Counted from the first letter of the stretch, positions 1 through 11,445 are shown. The stretch: DNA of 64,000 bases from Clarkia xantiana subsp. parviflora (GCA_036873135.1 JAPTYO010000059.1:7247066-7311065); one strand, 5' to 3'. The notes: generated by a model from the sequence alone, not told the origin. Program-made: numbers and translations.

Positions 1-1067
1 CTCGTTCTACAATTGGTCTCGTGTTTGAGCTCGGCTTATTGCTGTCCAAACTTCACTGAATTCTGCTTTAGCTGCCGTAATAACATTGTGCAGGTTAGGG
101 TCTTTAAGTTCGTACATAGCAGTGCATCTTACTTTCCAGATGCACAAGCCACTGACCCTATTAGAGCCCATCTTTTTCTCATCATTTCCTTTGTTCGCGA
201 AGGCCCCTCCTTGAATGCAGCAAGCCATTCCGGGACGATATCGACAGGTATGTGATCGGGTCTGATGTTCAGCGTTTCAAACCAGACAGGTCCAGTCCAT
301 TCACATCTAAATTACATGTGGGTCGTGGTTTCCTCCATTTGAAAGAATGGGCATTTGGGATCAACATTCATTCCTCGACGTTGAAGGTTTTTCCTAACAA
401 CTATTGCATTCGATAACAAATTCCAGACAAAAGATCGAACTTTTGGCAATGTGTTCATCGCCCACCTCTCCTTCCATTTTAATGCATGCTCATCATTCTA
501 GTTACCCTGCAGCAGTTCTTCCCCTGGTGTACTTGGACTCATGATTTGTCTGTATACTGATCCAACATTTAGATCTCCATTCTTCGAATGTTGCCAAATA
601 AATTCATCCGACCTCGGTTCTTCAGGCAATGGAGTACGTTGAATGGCTATATGTTGTGTCTCAATTAGAAACTGATCAATCTGGTCGAGTTGCCAAATTT
701 GTGGAGGGTCCGTGATTAAGCTCGTCACCGGTGTTCTAATTTAGGCGATCAGGAGGTCGTCCGGGGATGAAATTCTGAAATTTGGGATCTCTGAAATCCA
801 TGCATCTTTGAAGACTCTAATACTCTGGCCATCACCAAATTTCCAGAATCCATTGTCTTTTAATACGTCTCGTCCGACTAGTAAACTAGTCCAAGCCCAT
901 GACGCGTGTGACCCCTTTTTCGCTTCAAATAGGTTTGTTCTCTCGAAGTAGAGCTCCTTGAGTATGGTTGCCCAATAATCATTAGGGGTTTTGAGAAGTC
1001 GCCACGCCATTTTCGCAAAAGTTCCATGTTGAAAGCTTGTAGCTCCCGGAACCCTAGGCCACCGCAC
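1..1067 (-). pseudogene. LINE ORF2 C-terminal part (zinc-binding linker and RNase H start)
   Basis: The 741-1067 frame contains SHASWAWTSLLVGRDVL and GDGQSIRVFKDAWI, which are typical of the region after the RT thumb. The 290-500 stretch encodes a zf-RVT-like segment (PKVRSFVWNLLSNAI, then RRGMNVDPKCPFF). The 7-228 frame resembles the start of the RVT_3-type RNase H domain. Frames change between the pieces and there is an in-frame stop near 310. The fragment continues past the left edge. Confidence 0.75.
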
Positions 1068-1135
1068 GCTTTAGGTTTCGTAGGTGTCGACCAACTTCTC
1101 CAATGGATCTTTCTTTCACCACTTTGTTGCCCCCA

Positions 1136-1590
1136 TCAGAATCGGGCCGTGAGAGTGTTTATTTCCGCACACCATGTTTTTGGGAGGAGGAATAAGCTCA
1201 TCGAATAAGTTGGGATTTCCATGACCAACGATTTTATCATGACCTCCCTACCCACATTGTTTAGCAATAGTGATTTCCACCCGTTGATCCTTGCCATAAT
1301 CCTATCTTTTAAGTATCCAAGAGCCTCTTTTTTTTTATCAGCCCTAAATAGTCGGTATGCCAAGATATTTACCCGGATTGTGTGTTGCTCGGACACCTAG
1401 TGCCTCCCCAATTCTCGTTTCTGTCTCCTCTCGTACATTTGACTCGTAGTAAACACTAGATTTCTCAAATTTGATGGCTTGACCCGAGGCAGTGCAATAT
1501 TCTTGTAGGATAGCTCTTAGGTTCTCCACATTTTGGACAGATGCATTAATGAAGAAAATCGAGTCGTCCGCAAAGAATAGGTTGTGTAAG
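1136..1590 (-). pseudogene. LINE reverse transcriptase, FADD block and thumb
   Basis: The minus strand encodes LFFADDSIFF at about 1551-1580; FADD is the catalytic signature of LINE RTs. It continues with GQAIKFEKSS and the conserved KYLGIPTI. The following motif, RINGWKSLLLNNVGREVMIKS, is in a different frame (1136-1396). An indel near 1390 therefore separates two parts of one former protein. Confidence 0.85.
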
Positions 1591-1811
1591 CTAGGGCATC
1601 GCCTTTCATACGGATTCCTTCAATTTATTTCCCATCTACGACATTGAGGATTCTCCTCGACAGTAAGTCGGCCACTAAAATGAATAGATAAGGTGATAGT
1701 GCTTCGCCTTGTCTAATTCATCTAGTTAGCTTAAAGATCTGGATTATTTTACCGTTTAGCATGATTCGGTATGTGACTGATGAGACACATTCGTGTATCC
1801 ATTGCACCCAT

Positions 1812-2375
1812 TTATCGCAGAATCCGAGTTTGGTAAGAATATTCCACTCGATCGTACGCTTTCTGCATATCAATTTTGATTGCACATTCCTCCCTCGGAG
1901 TGTTTTCCCGATTTCTCAGATAGTGAAACGCTTCATGCGCCACTATGATGTTGTCCTGTATTAGGCGACCCGCGATGAACGCACTCTGAAACGGTGTTAT
2001 CATGTCTCTCAAGAAAGACTCAAGTCTATTAACAAGTACCTTTGAAATGATTTTGTAAGAGAAATTGCATAGGCTAATTGGTCTGAACTGGCTCGGTGAT
2101 CGTGGATTTTGTACCTTGGGAATGAGAGCAATGTCAGTATTTCCCATCTCTGGGGGTAACACTCCTTTTCGAAATAAATTTATGGTTATGTTGAACACAT
2201 CTTTACCGACAACTCTCCAATATCTCTGAAAGAAAAAGCCCAGAAAGTCATTCAGACTCGGGGCTCTAGATCCGCCCAACTGGAATGCCACAGCCCTGAT
2301 TTCTTCAATGGTCACATCCTCTGTTAGCTCCTTGTTCATTGCATCATTGACTAAGGTTGGGATTCTGTCTATCAT
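1812..2375 (-). pseudogene. LINE reverse transcriptase, N-terminal half
   Basis: This 187-codon open stretch holds the fingers/palm part of a LINE RT. Landmarks are RPISLCNFSYKIISKVL, QSAFIAGRLIQDNI and the first catalytic aspartate block, KIDMQKAYDRVE. The last ten residues before the stop no longer fit the family, so a frameshift lies near 1840. The catalytic FADD block sits further on in the same frame near 1563-1574, separated by stops. RT would copy the element's RNA at a nicked target site, but this copy is dead. Confidence 0.88.
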
Positions 2376-2409
2376 TGATCCCAGGTTCGTCTGGCATATT
2401 TGTTGTTAA

Positions 2410-2579
2410 ACCATACTATTTTTAGTGTCGGCAAGCTTTTAATGGTGGCACCTACTCTGTCAAGAAAACATTAAAAAAATTCTAACAAAATATTTGCAAC
2501 CACTAAGATTTAGTGGCGGCAATTGGGCTTTTAGTGACGACTTCTTGCCGCTTCTAAATGTCTAATTTCCAGTACTGTG
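2410..2579. mobile_element. CACTA-type terminus, fragment
   Basis: Read on the minus strand, the right end begins CACAGTACTGGAAATTAGAC, one insertion away from the common CACTACTGGAAA terminus of plant CACTA elements. It is followed by repeated units such as AGCGGCAAGAAGTCGTCACT and GCCGCCACTAAA, which look like subterminal repeats. The opposite terminus is not visible, so this is only a fragment. Confidence 0.45.
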
Positions 2580-2596
2580 TGATTCTTATTATTATT

Positions 2597-2768
2597 GGGG
2601 CTGACTAAAATGCAGTCGATTTTATTTAAACTTGATTTCTCAGCCGTTAGATCATGAGAGAAAAATCAATCATAATTGAGGAGAGATAAAAAATGTTTCT
2701 TACACATGCATAATCTAATGGCTGAGAAATCAAGTTGAAATAAACTCGAGTTCATTTTAGCCGAACCC
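2597..2768. mobile_element. Small MITE with about 60-bp terminal inverted repeats
   Basis: The left arm begins GGGGCTGACTAAAATGCAGT and the right arm is its diverged reverse complement, ending TTTTAGCCGAACCC. Both arms contain AACTTGATTTCTCAGCC. The element is about 172 bp with no coding potential. Flanks share TTATTA, so the target duplication is 6-8 bp and the superfamily (hAT-like?) stays open. Confidence 0.7.
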
Positions 2769-2976
2769 TTATTAGAATTCTAAGAATTTTTAAGTAAAAA
2801 ATTAATTGTGGATTGTTGGGCAATGCATTTCTATGTGATGACATAAATACTTTTAAAGAACCGGTATCCAACCAAAATCTTCTATCAAAAGAAAGAGCGT
2901 GTTATTTATTATTTAGTTATTTGAATTATCAGTCTCAATTCGTTAGATCATAGGTACGATGCTTTACTTCACCGAC

Positions 2977-3005
2977 GAGGTTTCTGGCTTCAAAATGTTC
3001 CAGCT
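2977..3005 (+). pseudogene. trnI-GAU: trnI-GAU 3' exon remnant (plastid-derived)
   Basis: CGACGAGGTTTCTGGCTTCAA corresponds to the T-arm part of plastid isoleucine tRNA, followed by a damaged acceptor end just before CCAGCTGCGCCA of the trnI-trnA spacer. Several bases are lost, so it is non-functional. The identification rests on order with the adjacent trnA exon. Confidence 0.65.
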
Positions 3006-3074
3006 GCGCCAATGAAAATAATTGAAGGATCGTCTCACTCCCTCATGCATACGCAGCATACCTCCCTTGGCTCG

Positions 3075-3111
3075 GGGGATATATCTTAGTTGGTAGAGCT
3101 CCGCCATTGCA
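3075..3111 (+). pseudogene. trnA-UGC: trnA-UGC 5' exon (plastid-derived, non-functional)
   Basis: The 37-base 5' half of plastid alanine tRNA is present, with the D-arm box TTAGTTGGTAGAGC and the anticodon TGC at its end. The 3' exon is missing from the window and the acceptor and D stems carry substitutions. It therefore cannot make a tRNA and is a relic inside the plastid insertion. Confidence 0.85.
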
Positions 3112-3249
3112 ATATAGTCGTTACGATTACTAGTTGGATGTATAATTGTTAGGCGGTAATGATAGTATCGTGTACTTGAACCGTTGGCTCACTTTTTCTA
3201 AGTAATGGGGAACATGATTGAAACATATCATTGAAAGACTCTGATGAAT

Positions 3250-4125
3250 CAATAATTCTACTTAATTTGCTTGATTAAGTTATTAAATGATATATGGTGA
3301 AATTGGTGAATTTATGTTTCAAAATGTATCAGAATCAACGACCTGTCACGTCAGCTTACACTTTATTAATAAAAATTTATAATTTTAATATCAATAAAAA
3401 TATATTTATTTTTTCTTTCATTTACTATAATATTTCTACTCTTAAATATTGTCATTAAATAACCATAACTATTTTACGGTACTCTAATTTACCAATAAGA
3501 TTAATATGTTATTTTAATATATTGATTTAAGAAACAAATTTAGAGTAGATAATATAATCTAAGTTTTCCTATAAAATAGAATTTCGTATAAAACTCGCGT
3601 CACTAGTGATGAAGATGAATCCAATTTATATGCAACTGTGCAATTCTATATGAGAGGTAGAATTGGGCCAGACTGGGTCAACGAAATAGAAATTAGGCTT
3701 AGTAAATGACGTAGTTGGGCCAACAGTGTCAAACTCCTACTTTAAAAGTTACCCCCAAGTTGGCCAAAAAGAAAAGCTACCCCAAGCATTCATTTCTCTT
3801 CTCTCTAAATCAATATAATTAAGACATGTTGTTATTCATTATTATCTACCATTTGACTCAAGCTAGGCAACCGTTCACATATCTAATACGTAGTGTAAAA
3901 AGTAGAGTATAATGTGGGACTGTTGCTTCATATGTATAGCACGACAGTCGACATGAGGTATCAGAGATGTAGCCAAATGCAGATTCAAATGTAAGCAATT
4001 CATATATATATATATATGCCTGTCAAGGAATTAAGTAGTCCTTTTTTGGATTACCGATTCAAGTAACGACACCATAACCCAATTTGAAATCTATTATGTT
4101 CAAAATTACGTTCAATATTACGTTG
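3250..4125. other. AT-rich spacer, no gene seen
   Basis: There is no supported coding region, tRNA or complete repeat. It contains a short (TA)n run near 4004-4016. The right edge is the 5-bp target duplication of the following LTR element. Confidence 0.6.
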
Positions 4126-4130
4126 GTCCT

Positions 4131-4931
4131 TATAAACGCCTATTTTTAGACTACACGCGACACACGTGGCATGTGGTGCCTTTAACTTCGATCAAGCCCA
4201 TGTTGAGTCTGAATCACACCTCTGGGTGCTCACCGCTAGTCGTTCATCGAACGGAATCTGACCCCCCCCCCCTCCTCATGTTGCTACCGTTCTACTCTCC
4301 GTCTCCGCCACTTCCGATCCTGAGTCCGATTCCACTTGCTCATCCGTTCTCGGGCACTGCTCTTGTTCACATGAAGACGATCATCAACCAAAAAACCTTC
4401 AGTAAAGATAAAAAGTACGTTTGCAGTATGTGTTTTATACCGATATGATGAAAGTCTTCTAAGGTAAGTTATAATTCTTATTATATTAAATTATTAGTTA
4501 TTTTTTTTATCATAATATTCACAGAGAGCAACGTTGTTATGTGAATAACATGCATTTTTTCAGTAAATAAATAGTGTGATTTTATCATTTATCTACTTTG
4601 TCTATGCTTTATACTTGATTCGTTTAAAATAGCTAGCTATGTGAATTCCTTCAGGCCATATTTTTTTCACTTCGTTTAATAAAAACTAGTGGGAATAATT
4701 TTTATGAATAGAGTACCGAAAGGACGAGATTAATTCCATGTGTGTTAATTCGTAATAAAACCCCCGAATCTGAATCTTTGCTCGCAGAACAATTTTTAAC
4801 CTATGTGATTAATTCGTTATTTGCCTAGGTAAATTAGGTTTCTAGTTAGCCTAATAATTAACTAGTGACGGCTCTTTCCAAATCTACGTTTTCAAAACGT
4901 ATATCGCCTTAGGTTAGATTTAGGTCTGACA
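4131..4931 (+). repeat. 5' LTR (internally deleted)
   Basis: It begins TATAAACGCC (canonical TG mutated to TA) and ends GGTCTGACA. It aligns with the 3' LTR at both ends but lacks about 670 bp. After ACACACGTGGCAT (near 4171) it jumps to GCCTTTAACTTCGATCAAGC, which in the 3' LTR lies about 670 bp downstream. It carries the shared GTCGTTCATCGAACGGAATC block and the shared end. Confidence 0.85.
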
Positions 4932-4933
4932 AT

Positions 4934-4952
4934 TTGACGACTCTGCTGGGGA
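4934..4952 (+). other. Primer binding site, tRNA-Arg type
   Basis: TTGACGACTCTGCTGGGGA starts two bases after the 5' LTR. Apart from one change (TGGCGACTC expected) it is the PBS complementary to the 3' end of tRNA-Arg known from Ogre/Tat gypsy elements. This sets the element's orientation as plus strand. Confidence 0.75.
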
Positions 4953-5395
4953 CTATTTTAGAGGGTTCGAGCTCAGTATGTTCACTTTTTGCTATGTTTG
5001 AGTTTTTTAATTTTTATTTTATGTTAATTTCATTTATCTAATTTGTTTTTTTGTGATTACAGGTGTGGAGCTAAGTTTTTATTATGACTGGCTATTTTTC
5101 TTTGTTGTATATGTATTATTTAAATTCGCACACACTCACTTTAGTGTAATGTCCAAAACGCCACCCATGGCGACTAGGAACCTGGAGGGTTAGTACGGTA
5201 CGACCGGAGCGGCTGGGTCGCTGGTACGACTCCGAAAACTCTGCTCGCTTGTGAAGGTCATGTGATCCCTATGATGGGGAGAGAAATCCACATTGTCGGT
5301 AGCCTAACATGTCGTGTTATCCTAATACTGTTTGTATAACTTTTATTTCTCATGCATTCATCTTATTGTATTTTAAAAAAATATATATATATATA
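4953..5395 (+). other. Leader region of the coding-free LTR element
   Basis: This is untranslated leader between the PBS and the first repeat field. A moderately GC-rich block at 5155-5330 (ACGCCACCCATGGCGACTAG and on) stands out from the AT-rich surroundings and could be the RNA packaging or dimerisation region. No open frame of note is present; the packaging role is inference only. Confidence 0.4.
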
Positions 5396-5399
5396 TATT

Positions 5400-6660
5400 T
5401 TCAGATAAGTAGTTAGTCATTTATTGTAGAAATTTTCTTTTCAAACATGCATTTCGTATGTATTGTTTTTTTTTTTAAAAAAAAAACATCTTACCTGAAT
5501 TTTTTTATTTTAAACATGTGTTTCATACGCATTATTAAAAAAAAAAACTCTTCAGGTAAGTTGTAATTTTCGTTAGTGCGTTACGTATGCATTACTTCAA
5601 AGAAAAAAACATATTAGGAAAAATTGTAATTATTCTTCTTTAGCTATTAGAGCTTCTAATTTCGAACGTGCATTCCATATGTATCATTTAAAAAAAAACT
5701 TTTTATTTGAATTGTTTTATTTTTAATAATGCATCCAGTATGCATCAAAAAAAATTTTAAAAAACTTTTTAGATAAATCGTAAGTTCTCTTAGTTTTAGG
5801 GCTCTTTGTTTAAAAAACATTTTACCTGATTTTTTAATCAAAAGACGTGCATCTCATATGCATTATTTTCGAAAAAAACATTTCAGGTAAATTGTAATTT
5901 TTCTTAGTTGTAGAACTTTTATTTTTAAGTTTGCATCTTGTATTTATTTTTGTGCATCTCATATGCATTCTTTTCACAAAAAAAAAAATCACGTGAATTT
6001 TTAATTTTGAGCAACCAATGTGCATTGATTTTTTTCCTCTTAAAAAAAAATCAAGGCAACTTGTAAATTTTCTTAACTGTAGAGCTTTCATTTCAAGTAT
6101 GCGTCTCATGTGCATCTCATATGCATTGTTTTAGGAAAAAATAATTTGTTGATAGACTGTACGAATTCTTAGTCGTAGAACTTTTAATTTCAAACATGCA
6201 ATCCTTATGCATTGTTTTCAAAACCTCTTACCAGAATGTTTTATTTCAAGCATGCGTTTCATACGCATATTTTTTTAAAAATGAAACTTTTCATGTAAGT
6301 TATAAATTCTATTAGTGCATCATTTAAAAAAAAATAGGAAAAACTGTAATTCCTTTTTGGCTCTTAAAGCTTTTAAATTCAAGCATGAATCGCATATGCA
6401 TCATTTTCAAAAACCTTTTACCTGATTTTTTTAAAGCATGCATTCAATATGCATTATTAAAAAAAAACATTTCGGGTAAAGTAAGTTTTTTTAGCTATAG
6501 AGCTTTCAAATTCGACGCAGGCATCGCATTTGCATTATTTAAAAAAAAAAACCACCTGAAATTTTCTTTTCAAAATATGCATTTCATATGCATTATTCAG
6601 GTAAACTTGTTGTAAGTTGTAAGTTTCTTAATAGTAGAACTTTAACTTTCGAGCATGCGT
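5400..6660. repeat. Imperfect tandem repeat field with CATATGCAT palindromes
   Basis: A unit of roughly 55-70 bp recurs about twenty times. It contains a variant of AACATGCATTTCATATGCAT, then a run of 6-13 A, then ACCTGAATTTTT or GGTAAATTGTAATTTTCTTAG, then TAGAGCTTTTAATTTC. Copies are diverged and vary in A-run length, consistent with slippage and age. Small open frames here come from the repeat and are not genes. Confidence 0.75.
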
Positions 6661-6744
6661 GAGCATTAAAAAAAAAAAAAATCAAAGTGTCATTCTTTTA
6701 TCCAAGGTGTATACACTTTTTCAGCAAGATCTACATTTCAACAT

Positions 6745-7966
6745 GGGAAAAGTATGTAAAACATACAATATGTTTGAAAAAGATGGTTTTATGGACCAGT
6801 ATGTTTTAAAATGTACAACATGTTTGCAAAAAATGGTAAAATAGTATTTTGTCAACGTGCAGTTAAATATATCGTTAGAAGCACGTGTGTTGGTCACGTG
6901 TTTTTGAAAACAACAATAATAAAATAATCAAAAAAGAAATATAAGTACATTCATAAAAGGGCTTCGTTTTCATCTTCCCCCTCAACGCCGGTGTTCTCTA
7001 TCGTATTTTATAGTCCGACCTGGTTGCACATTCTGACAACACCTCATACACTTCGACCTTAGTTGCTCATCTCACCTCTGCCGGAGCCTTATCGTTATAT
7101 ATTTAGAAATTTTGCTTGTGTTCAGGTGATTTTGGATTAGAATTACGAAGATTGAAATCTTCAATAGAGCTGTAGCATCGTCGATGTGCTGATGTCATGC
7201 ATTTGAATCTTACTAGTTGGCTGGGTATAATCATCCAATGTGTTGTTCTTACCTTCTATTTTGCATGAAAGTGAAACCAAGAGTATAAGAAGATACTTGC
7301 CTTTAAAGGTATCCCTATGGGTTTAATTTACACATGTTTTCTGTTTATGTCGAATATGTGGGTTCTTCAATGCACATGTCTGATGTTTAATGGTTTGAGA
7401 TTGTTATTACTTGTAATAGTTGGTTGAATTCACTTGATAGCCTAAAGATTTCTGGTAGGGTCACGAAGGAAGATTTTCACTGTATCTTCATTCATCAAGA
7501 GAGAGACCATTGCATGTCTGTCGTTACTTCATGAATCGTGAAATTCGCAGTGACTAGGTTTGGAAATGAATCTTTTCATGGTTGCCTTGTTTTTCTAATC
7601 ATAATTGTAAATATATGGTGGAACTCCGGTGGTCTGGGCTGAGACAGTGGTAAGGCTTTGGCAGAGGCGGGAGGAGAGGCCAAGGTCAAAGCTAGGATGT
7701 GTCGTCAGAATGTGCAGCCAGATAGGACGGAGAAGACGATGGAGATCGGCTCTTCTCTGAATGTTCTTCTATTTCTTTTTTAATTATTTTATTATTATTA
7801 TTTTCAAAAACACGTGACCAACACATGTTCTTCTAACGCAATATTTAATTGCACGTGGACAAAGTACTATTTTACCAGCTTTTGCAAACATGTTGTACAT
7901 TTTAAAACATACTGGTCCATAATACCATCTTTTTCAAACACGTTGTATGTTTTACATACTTTTCCC
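6745..7966. mobile_element. Foldback MULE (family 1, long copy)
   Basis: The ends begin GGGAAAAGTATGTAAAACAT and are near-perfect inverted repeats. Homology between the arms continues for about 350 bp on each side (to about 7095 and from about 7620), so most of the element can fold back. It is flanked by a perfect 9-bp duplication TTTCAACAT (6736-6744 and 7967-7975), the Mutator-superfamily hallmark. No transposase is present, so it is non-autonomous. It is nested in the coding-free LTR element. A shorter relative lies at 13376-13879. Confidence 0.9.
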
Positions 7967-7975
7967 TTTCAACAT

Positions 7976-9300
7976 TCGCATGAGTTAGCGTTTAAAAATG
8001 AGAGTTTTGATTCTAATTTTTGAAAAAATAGTTTAATCGCTCAGTTGAGTGCGACTATTCGAGTTTAACCAAAAGACGAGAAAACTTTTTTTGAAAAAAT
8101 ACTTTGTTTTGAGCATCTGTCCTGCGTTCGAGCCAGATAGTGCAGTCAGCAAACTCAGTAAACTCCATGATGTGCAAAACACCTTAGATCATAAATTTTG
8201 ATTCCTTTTTACAAAGTAATCAAAATTATGAAATGAACGACATTAGAATTTTCAAAAAGAACCATGCATGATTTCTCATATTCTCTACATTGATTTTTCA
8301 TTCACTCTTTTCAGGTACCCTTGGTTAGGTATCCTATACATATAAGTTCTGTCGGCCAAGTGGGGCAACATAAAAAGAACGTGAATTCATCTAGTTGCAC
8401 GAAGAACAAACTGCGCACTCGGGTTATCCAACGCTCAGGTGCGATGAATTGTACATTTTTCTTTGAGATTTGAGTGTCCCTACTCTTTTTGCAGATCGGA
8501 CAACCACTTCGACGAGGTCGCAACCACATGAAACGTGACTGCTTCAAAGAACTTCCATGGCAAAATTCTACCTACCATGTGTGGAATTCATACGCGTCCC
8601 CGAACCAAGCCGTACATCCGTTTTACGGTAAGGTCTAAACCGGTCAGTGGTAATCAAATGACATCTCCCGTTCGAATCGAGCATAACCTCCGGATGGAGA
8701 AAAAAAGTCGGAACATGCAGCATGTCCATTCACATATGGAACATATTACCAATAAATATGTCGAGCACCCAGGTAAGAGAAGTTGTGATCAATTTTATCC
8801 ACAAAATTTAAGTTTTTCCTTACTCATTGTGCATCTCGGATAATCATTCAAATCAAAGCCCCTGAAGAGCACATCTCGTGAACGACCATTTGCTCGCCGA
8901 CCATTCTTGTGTCAGTTGTCGAATTTGTCCTAGATACCTCGGGCAATATCTATGCCCAATTTACCATCTGCGGATTACTGTGCCAAACACAACACCATCC
9001 ATGTGTGTTCATCAACCAGACAATTCATCCATGCGACGAGCCTAACCCGATAGGTGCTAGCCACGGGGCATCCCCAACTGAGATTGAGCAATGACCAGAG
9101 CACTTGAGAAGCCGAGAGAGGGAGACATTATCGTCTATGTCATCCATTTGTCGTAGGCGGCCTATTTTGAATCAATCAACTAAGTCATTCTCTAGAAGAT
9201 GTTTTGAATTAGAAATTTTCAATATGCTACTAGGGGCATGTGAATGTTGTTGATTATTTTCGGTTAATTTTCTTTAAAAAAAGCAAAAAAAAATAAAAAA
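7976..9300. other. Interior of the coding-free LTR element, no gene recognised
   Basis: There is no recognisable retroviral domain in any frame. The longest frame (8535-8843, plus) resembles nothing I know and has no motif. The stretch probably derives from an ancient internal region, but its origin cannot be told from the sequence. Confidence 0.5.
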
Positions 9301-9324
9301 TAAAATAAAATTCATTTTTCTTTA

Positions 9325-10110
9325 GGGTCACAGCCGCCCTTTAATCGGCTACATGAAAATAAAGAGAGTGTTCATGCAAATCTTGTGAGAGTATTGAAGA
9401 AATAAAAGGGTCACAGTTGTCCCTAAATCAACTACAAATAAAAAGGGTCACAGTCGTCCCAAAACGACTATAAAGAAAGGGCTACAGCCACCCTTCAAAT
9501 GGCTACAGATAAAAGAGTGCTCGCGCAACATCAAAAGCGGAAAATAAGTGAAAGAGCCACAGCCACCATCCAAACGGCTACAAATAAAAGAGTGACCCGG
9601 CGAACCCTCTGAGAGCAGGAGAATAAAAAAGGGCCACAACCACCCTCAAAATGTCTTCATATACAGAGTGTTCCCGAGAATCTTGTGAGGCAGGGAAATT
9701 ATTTGAAAGGGTCACAACTGCCCTTAAATGGCTACATACATAGAGTGTTCCCCAAATTCTGAGGGGAGAAATTGTTGGAAGGGTCACAGCCACCCTTAAA
9801 AGGGCTACATATAAAGAGCGAATTCCAACGAATTTGGTGAGTGTGGGAAATATTTGAAAGGACAACAGCCATCCTCCAAACGACTACAAGATAGAAGTAC
9901 TCCCGTATCAGAAACAGAAAATAAAGGGACACGGCCACCCTCTAAAGGGCTACAAATCAAAAGAGCTCCTGCAACATTGAAGACGGTGAGGAAATGGTCA
10001 CAGTCACCCTCCAGACGGCTACAAATACTCCCACATCGAGGCGGGAAATAAAGTACGGGTCATAGCCACCGTTTAATCGGCTACCAAATAAAGAGTGCTT
10101 CCGCTAGGTT
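9325..10110. repeat. Tandem repeat field, unit about 75 bp
   Basis: About ten imperfect units share AGGGTCACAGCCACCCTTAA, then a short GGCTACAAATAAA segment, then AGAGTGTTC and a variable linker. The GGGTCACAG...CTGTGACCC-like and AGCC...GGCT pieces within a unit are short complementary arms, so transcripts could form a hairpin per unit. Frames through it are low-complexity and not genes. Confidence 0.8.
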
Positions 10111-10394
10111 GAAAACCCGAAAGGGCGGCCTAGGCAAAATCAGAAAATGAGGGGCATCGTTGCAAATTCAGAAATTGTAATCATGGAAAAAGGAGAGGAA
10201 AAATTTCCTGGTGGACTGAAAACCTTAATAGGCAGTCCATGCAAAAATTAGGGAAACCGAGGGGCACAGTCGAAAATCTCTCAAAATCGACTGTGGCAAA
10301 AGGAGAGAATATGAGAGATAAAAAAAAATCCCACTAAGTTGTCGTGCCATGCACAACTTAGGCAAAAATTTGGGACAGACATTCAAGTCGACAG

Positions 10395-11310
10395 GTTGCT
10401 AAGGTCACTTCTCCGACGGACGCCACTAGAGGCTCTTCACCAACAGACGCCACTAGAAACTCTTCTCCGACGGACGCCATTAAAGGTTCTTCTCCAACGG
10501 ACGCCACTAGAGGTTCTTCTCCGACGGTCGCCACTAGAGAATCTTCTCCGACGTACGCCACTAGAGCCTCTTCTTTGGACACCACTAGAGGCTCTTCTCC
10601 AATGGACGCCACTAGAGACACTTCTCCAACGGACGACACTAAGAGGCACATCTCCAACATATGCCACTAGAGGCTCTTCTCCAACATACGCCACTGGAGG
10701 CTTTTCTTTGTCGCTCGCCACTGGAGGCATCATCGATTAAGGTTTTTCGTTACTGTACGCCACTGAAGGCTTTTCCTTGTCGCTCGCCACTGGAGGCTTC
10801 GTCGATTAAGGATTTTCGATACTACATGCCGCTGGAGGTTTTTCATTACAGCACGCCACTTGAGGCTTTTTCCTTGTCGTTCGCCACTGGAGACATCATC
10901 GATTAAGGTTTTTCATTGATCCACTGGAGGCTTTTCCTTGTCGCTCTTCACTGCAGGCTCCGTCGATTAAGGCTTTTTGTTACTGCATACCATTGAGGTT
11001 TTTCATTACCGCACGCCACTGGAGGCTTTTCCTTGTCGCTCGCCACTGGAGGCATCATCGACTATGATTTTTCGTTACTGTATGCCACTGGAAGCTTTTC
11101 CATGTCGCTCGCCACAAAAGGCTCCGTCGATTAAGGCTTTCCGTTACTGCACGCCACTGGAGGCCTTTCTTTTCCGCACGCCACTGGAGGCTTTTCGTTA
11201 CTGCATGCCACTAGAGACTTTTCTTTACCGAACCACCAACGGAAGCACCGCCGACCGAGACTTTACTTTTATGCACGCCACTAGAGGCTTTACTTTTTCG
11301 CACCGTCCGA
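10395..11310. repeat. Tandem repeat field, CGCCACTRGAGGC units
   Basis: The left part (10400-10730) has a roughly 24-bp unit CTTCTCCGACGGACGCCACT. The right part has longer compound units with GCCACTGGAGGCTTTTC, TTGTCGCTCGCCACTGGAGG and a CATCGATTAAGG linker. Because the 24-bp unit is a multiple of three, both strands remain open and give spurious repetitive frames (TPLEALLRR plus, ASVGEEPLV minus). The field lies close upstream of the PPT and 3' LTR. Confidence 0.8.
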
Positions 11311-11430
11311 AATAAGTCAGGAGCCCCCTTGAAGATTTGAACACTCAAAGGATGATATACTTCTCAACCAAAATTAGTGTTTACTCGTCTTTGGACAAAT
11401 CCCCTCGAACATGTTCCACAGGAATCAGCC

Positions 11431-11445
11431 CAAATAGGGGCAAAC
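11431..11445 (+). other. Polypurine tract
   Basis: CAAATAGGGGCAAAC sits directly before the 3' LTR start TGTAAACAC. It is a slightly impure purine tract, in the position where plus-strand DNA synthesis would be primed. Confidence 0.65.

Larger units (their letters stand above)
1..2400 (-). mobile_element. L1-type LINE remnant (ORF2 only), 5' truncated
   Basis: A decayed non-LTR retrotransposon lies on the minus strand and runs off the left window edge. Reading from right to left it shows reverse transcriptase, thumb, a zinc-binding linker and the beginning of an RNase H-like domain, which is the order in plant L1 ORF2 proteins. The endonuclease that should precede RT is absent, so the copy is truncated near 2400, as is usual for LINEs. 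Frames change at least three times, so no full protein can be made. The 3' end and poly(A) tail must lie outside the window. Confidence 0.88.
2940..3250 (+). other. Nuclear insertion of plastid DNA (trnI-GAU to trnA-UGC)
   Basis: This stretch matches, with many point changes, the plastid inverted-repeat segment between trnI-GAU and trnA-UGC. It shows the 3' exon of trnI (near 2977-3005), the short spacer including CCAGCTGCGCCA and CATGCATAC, the whole 5' exon of trnA-UGC, and the first 130 or so bases of the trnA group II intron (TTGGATGT, AGGCGGTAATGATAGTATC, CTCACTTTTTCTAAGTAATG). The identification is from remembered plastid sequence. Boundaries are approximate, and transfer through the mitochondrion cannot be excluded. 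Divergence points to an old insertion. Confidence 0.85.

Noticed and set aside
3075..3111. Functional nuclear tRNA-Ala
   Set aside because: Only the 5' exon of an intron-containing plastid tRNA is present, with substitutions and no 3' exon.
6955..7780. Gene capture inside the foldback MULE
   Set aside because: The GC-richer blocks near each arm are inverted copies of one another, so they belong to the element's own arms; no protein match was seen.
10339..10740. 133-codon repetitive frame (TPLEALLRR) and the matching minus-strand frames
   Set aside because: Both strands are open because the 24-bp repeat unit is a multiple of three; there is no domain or start context.
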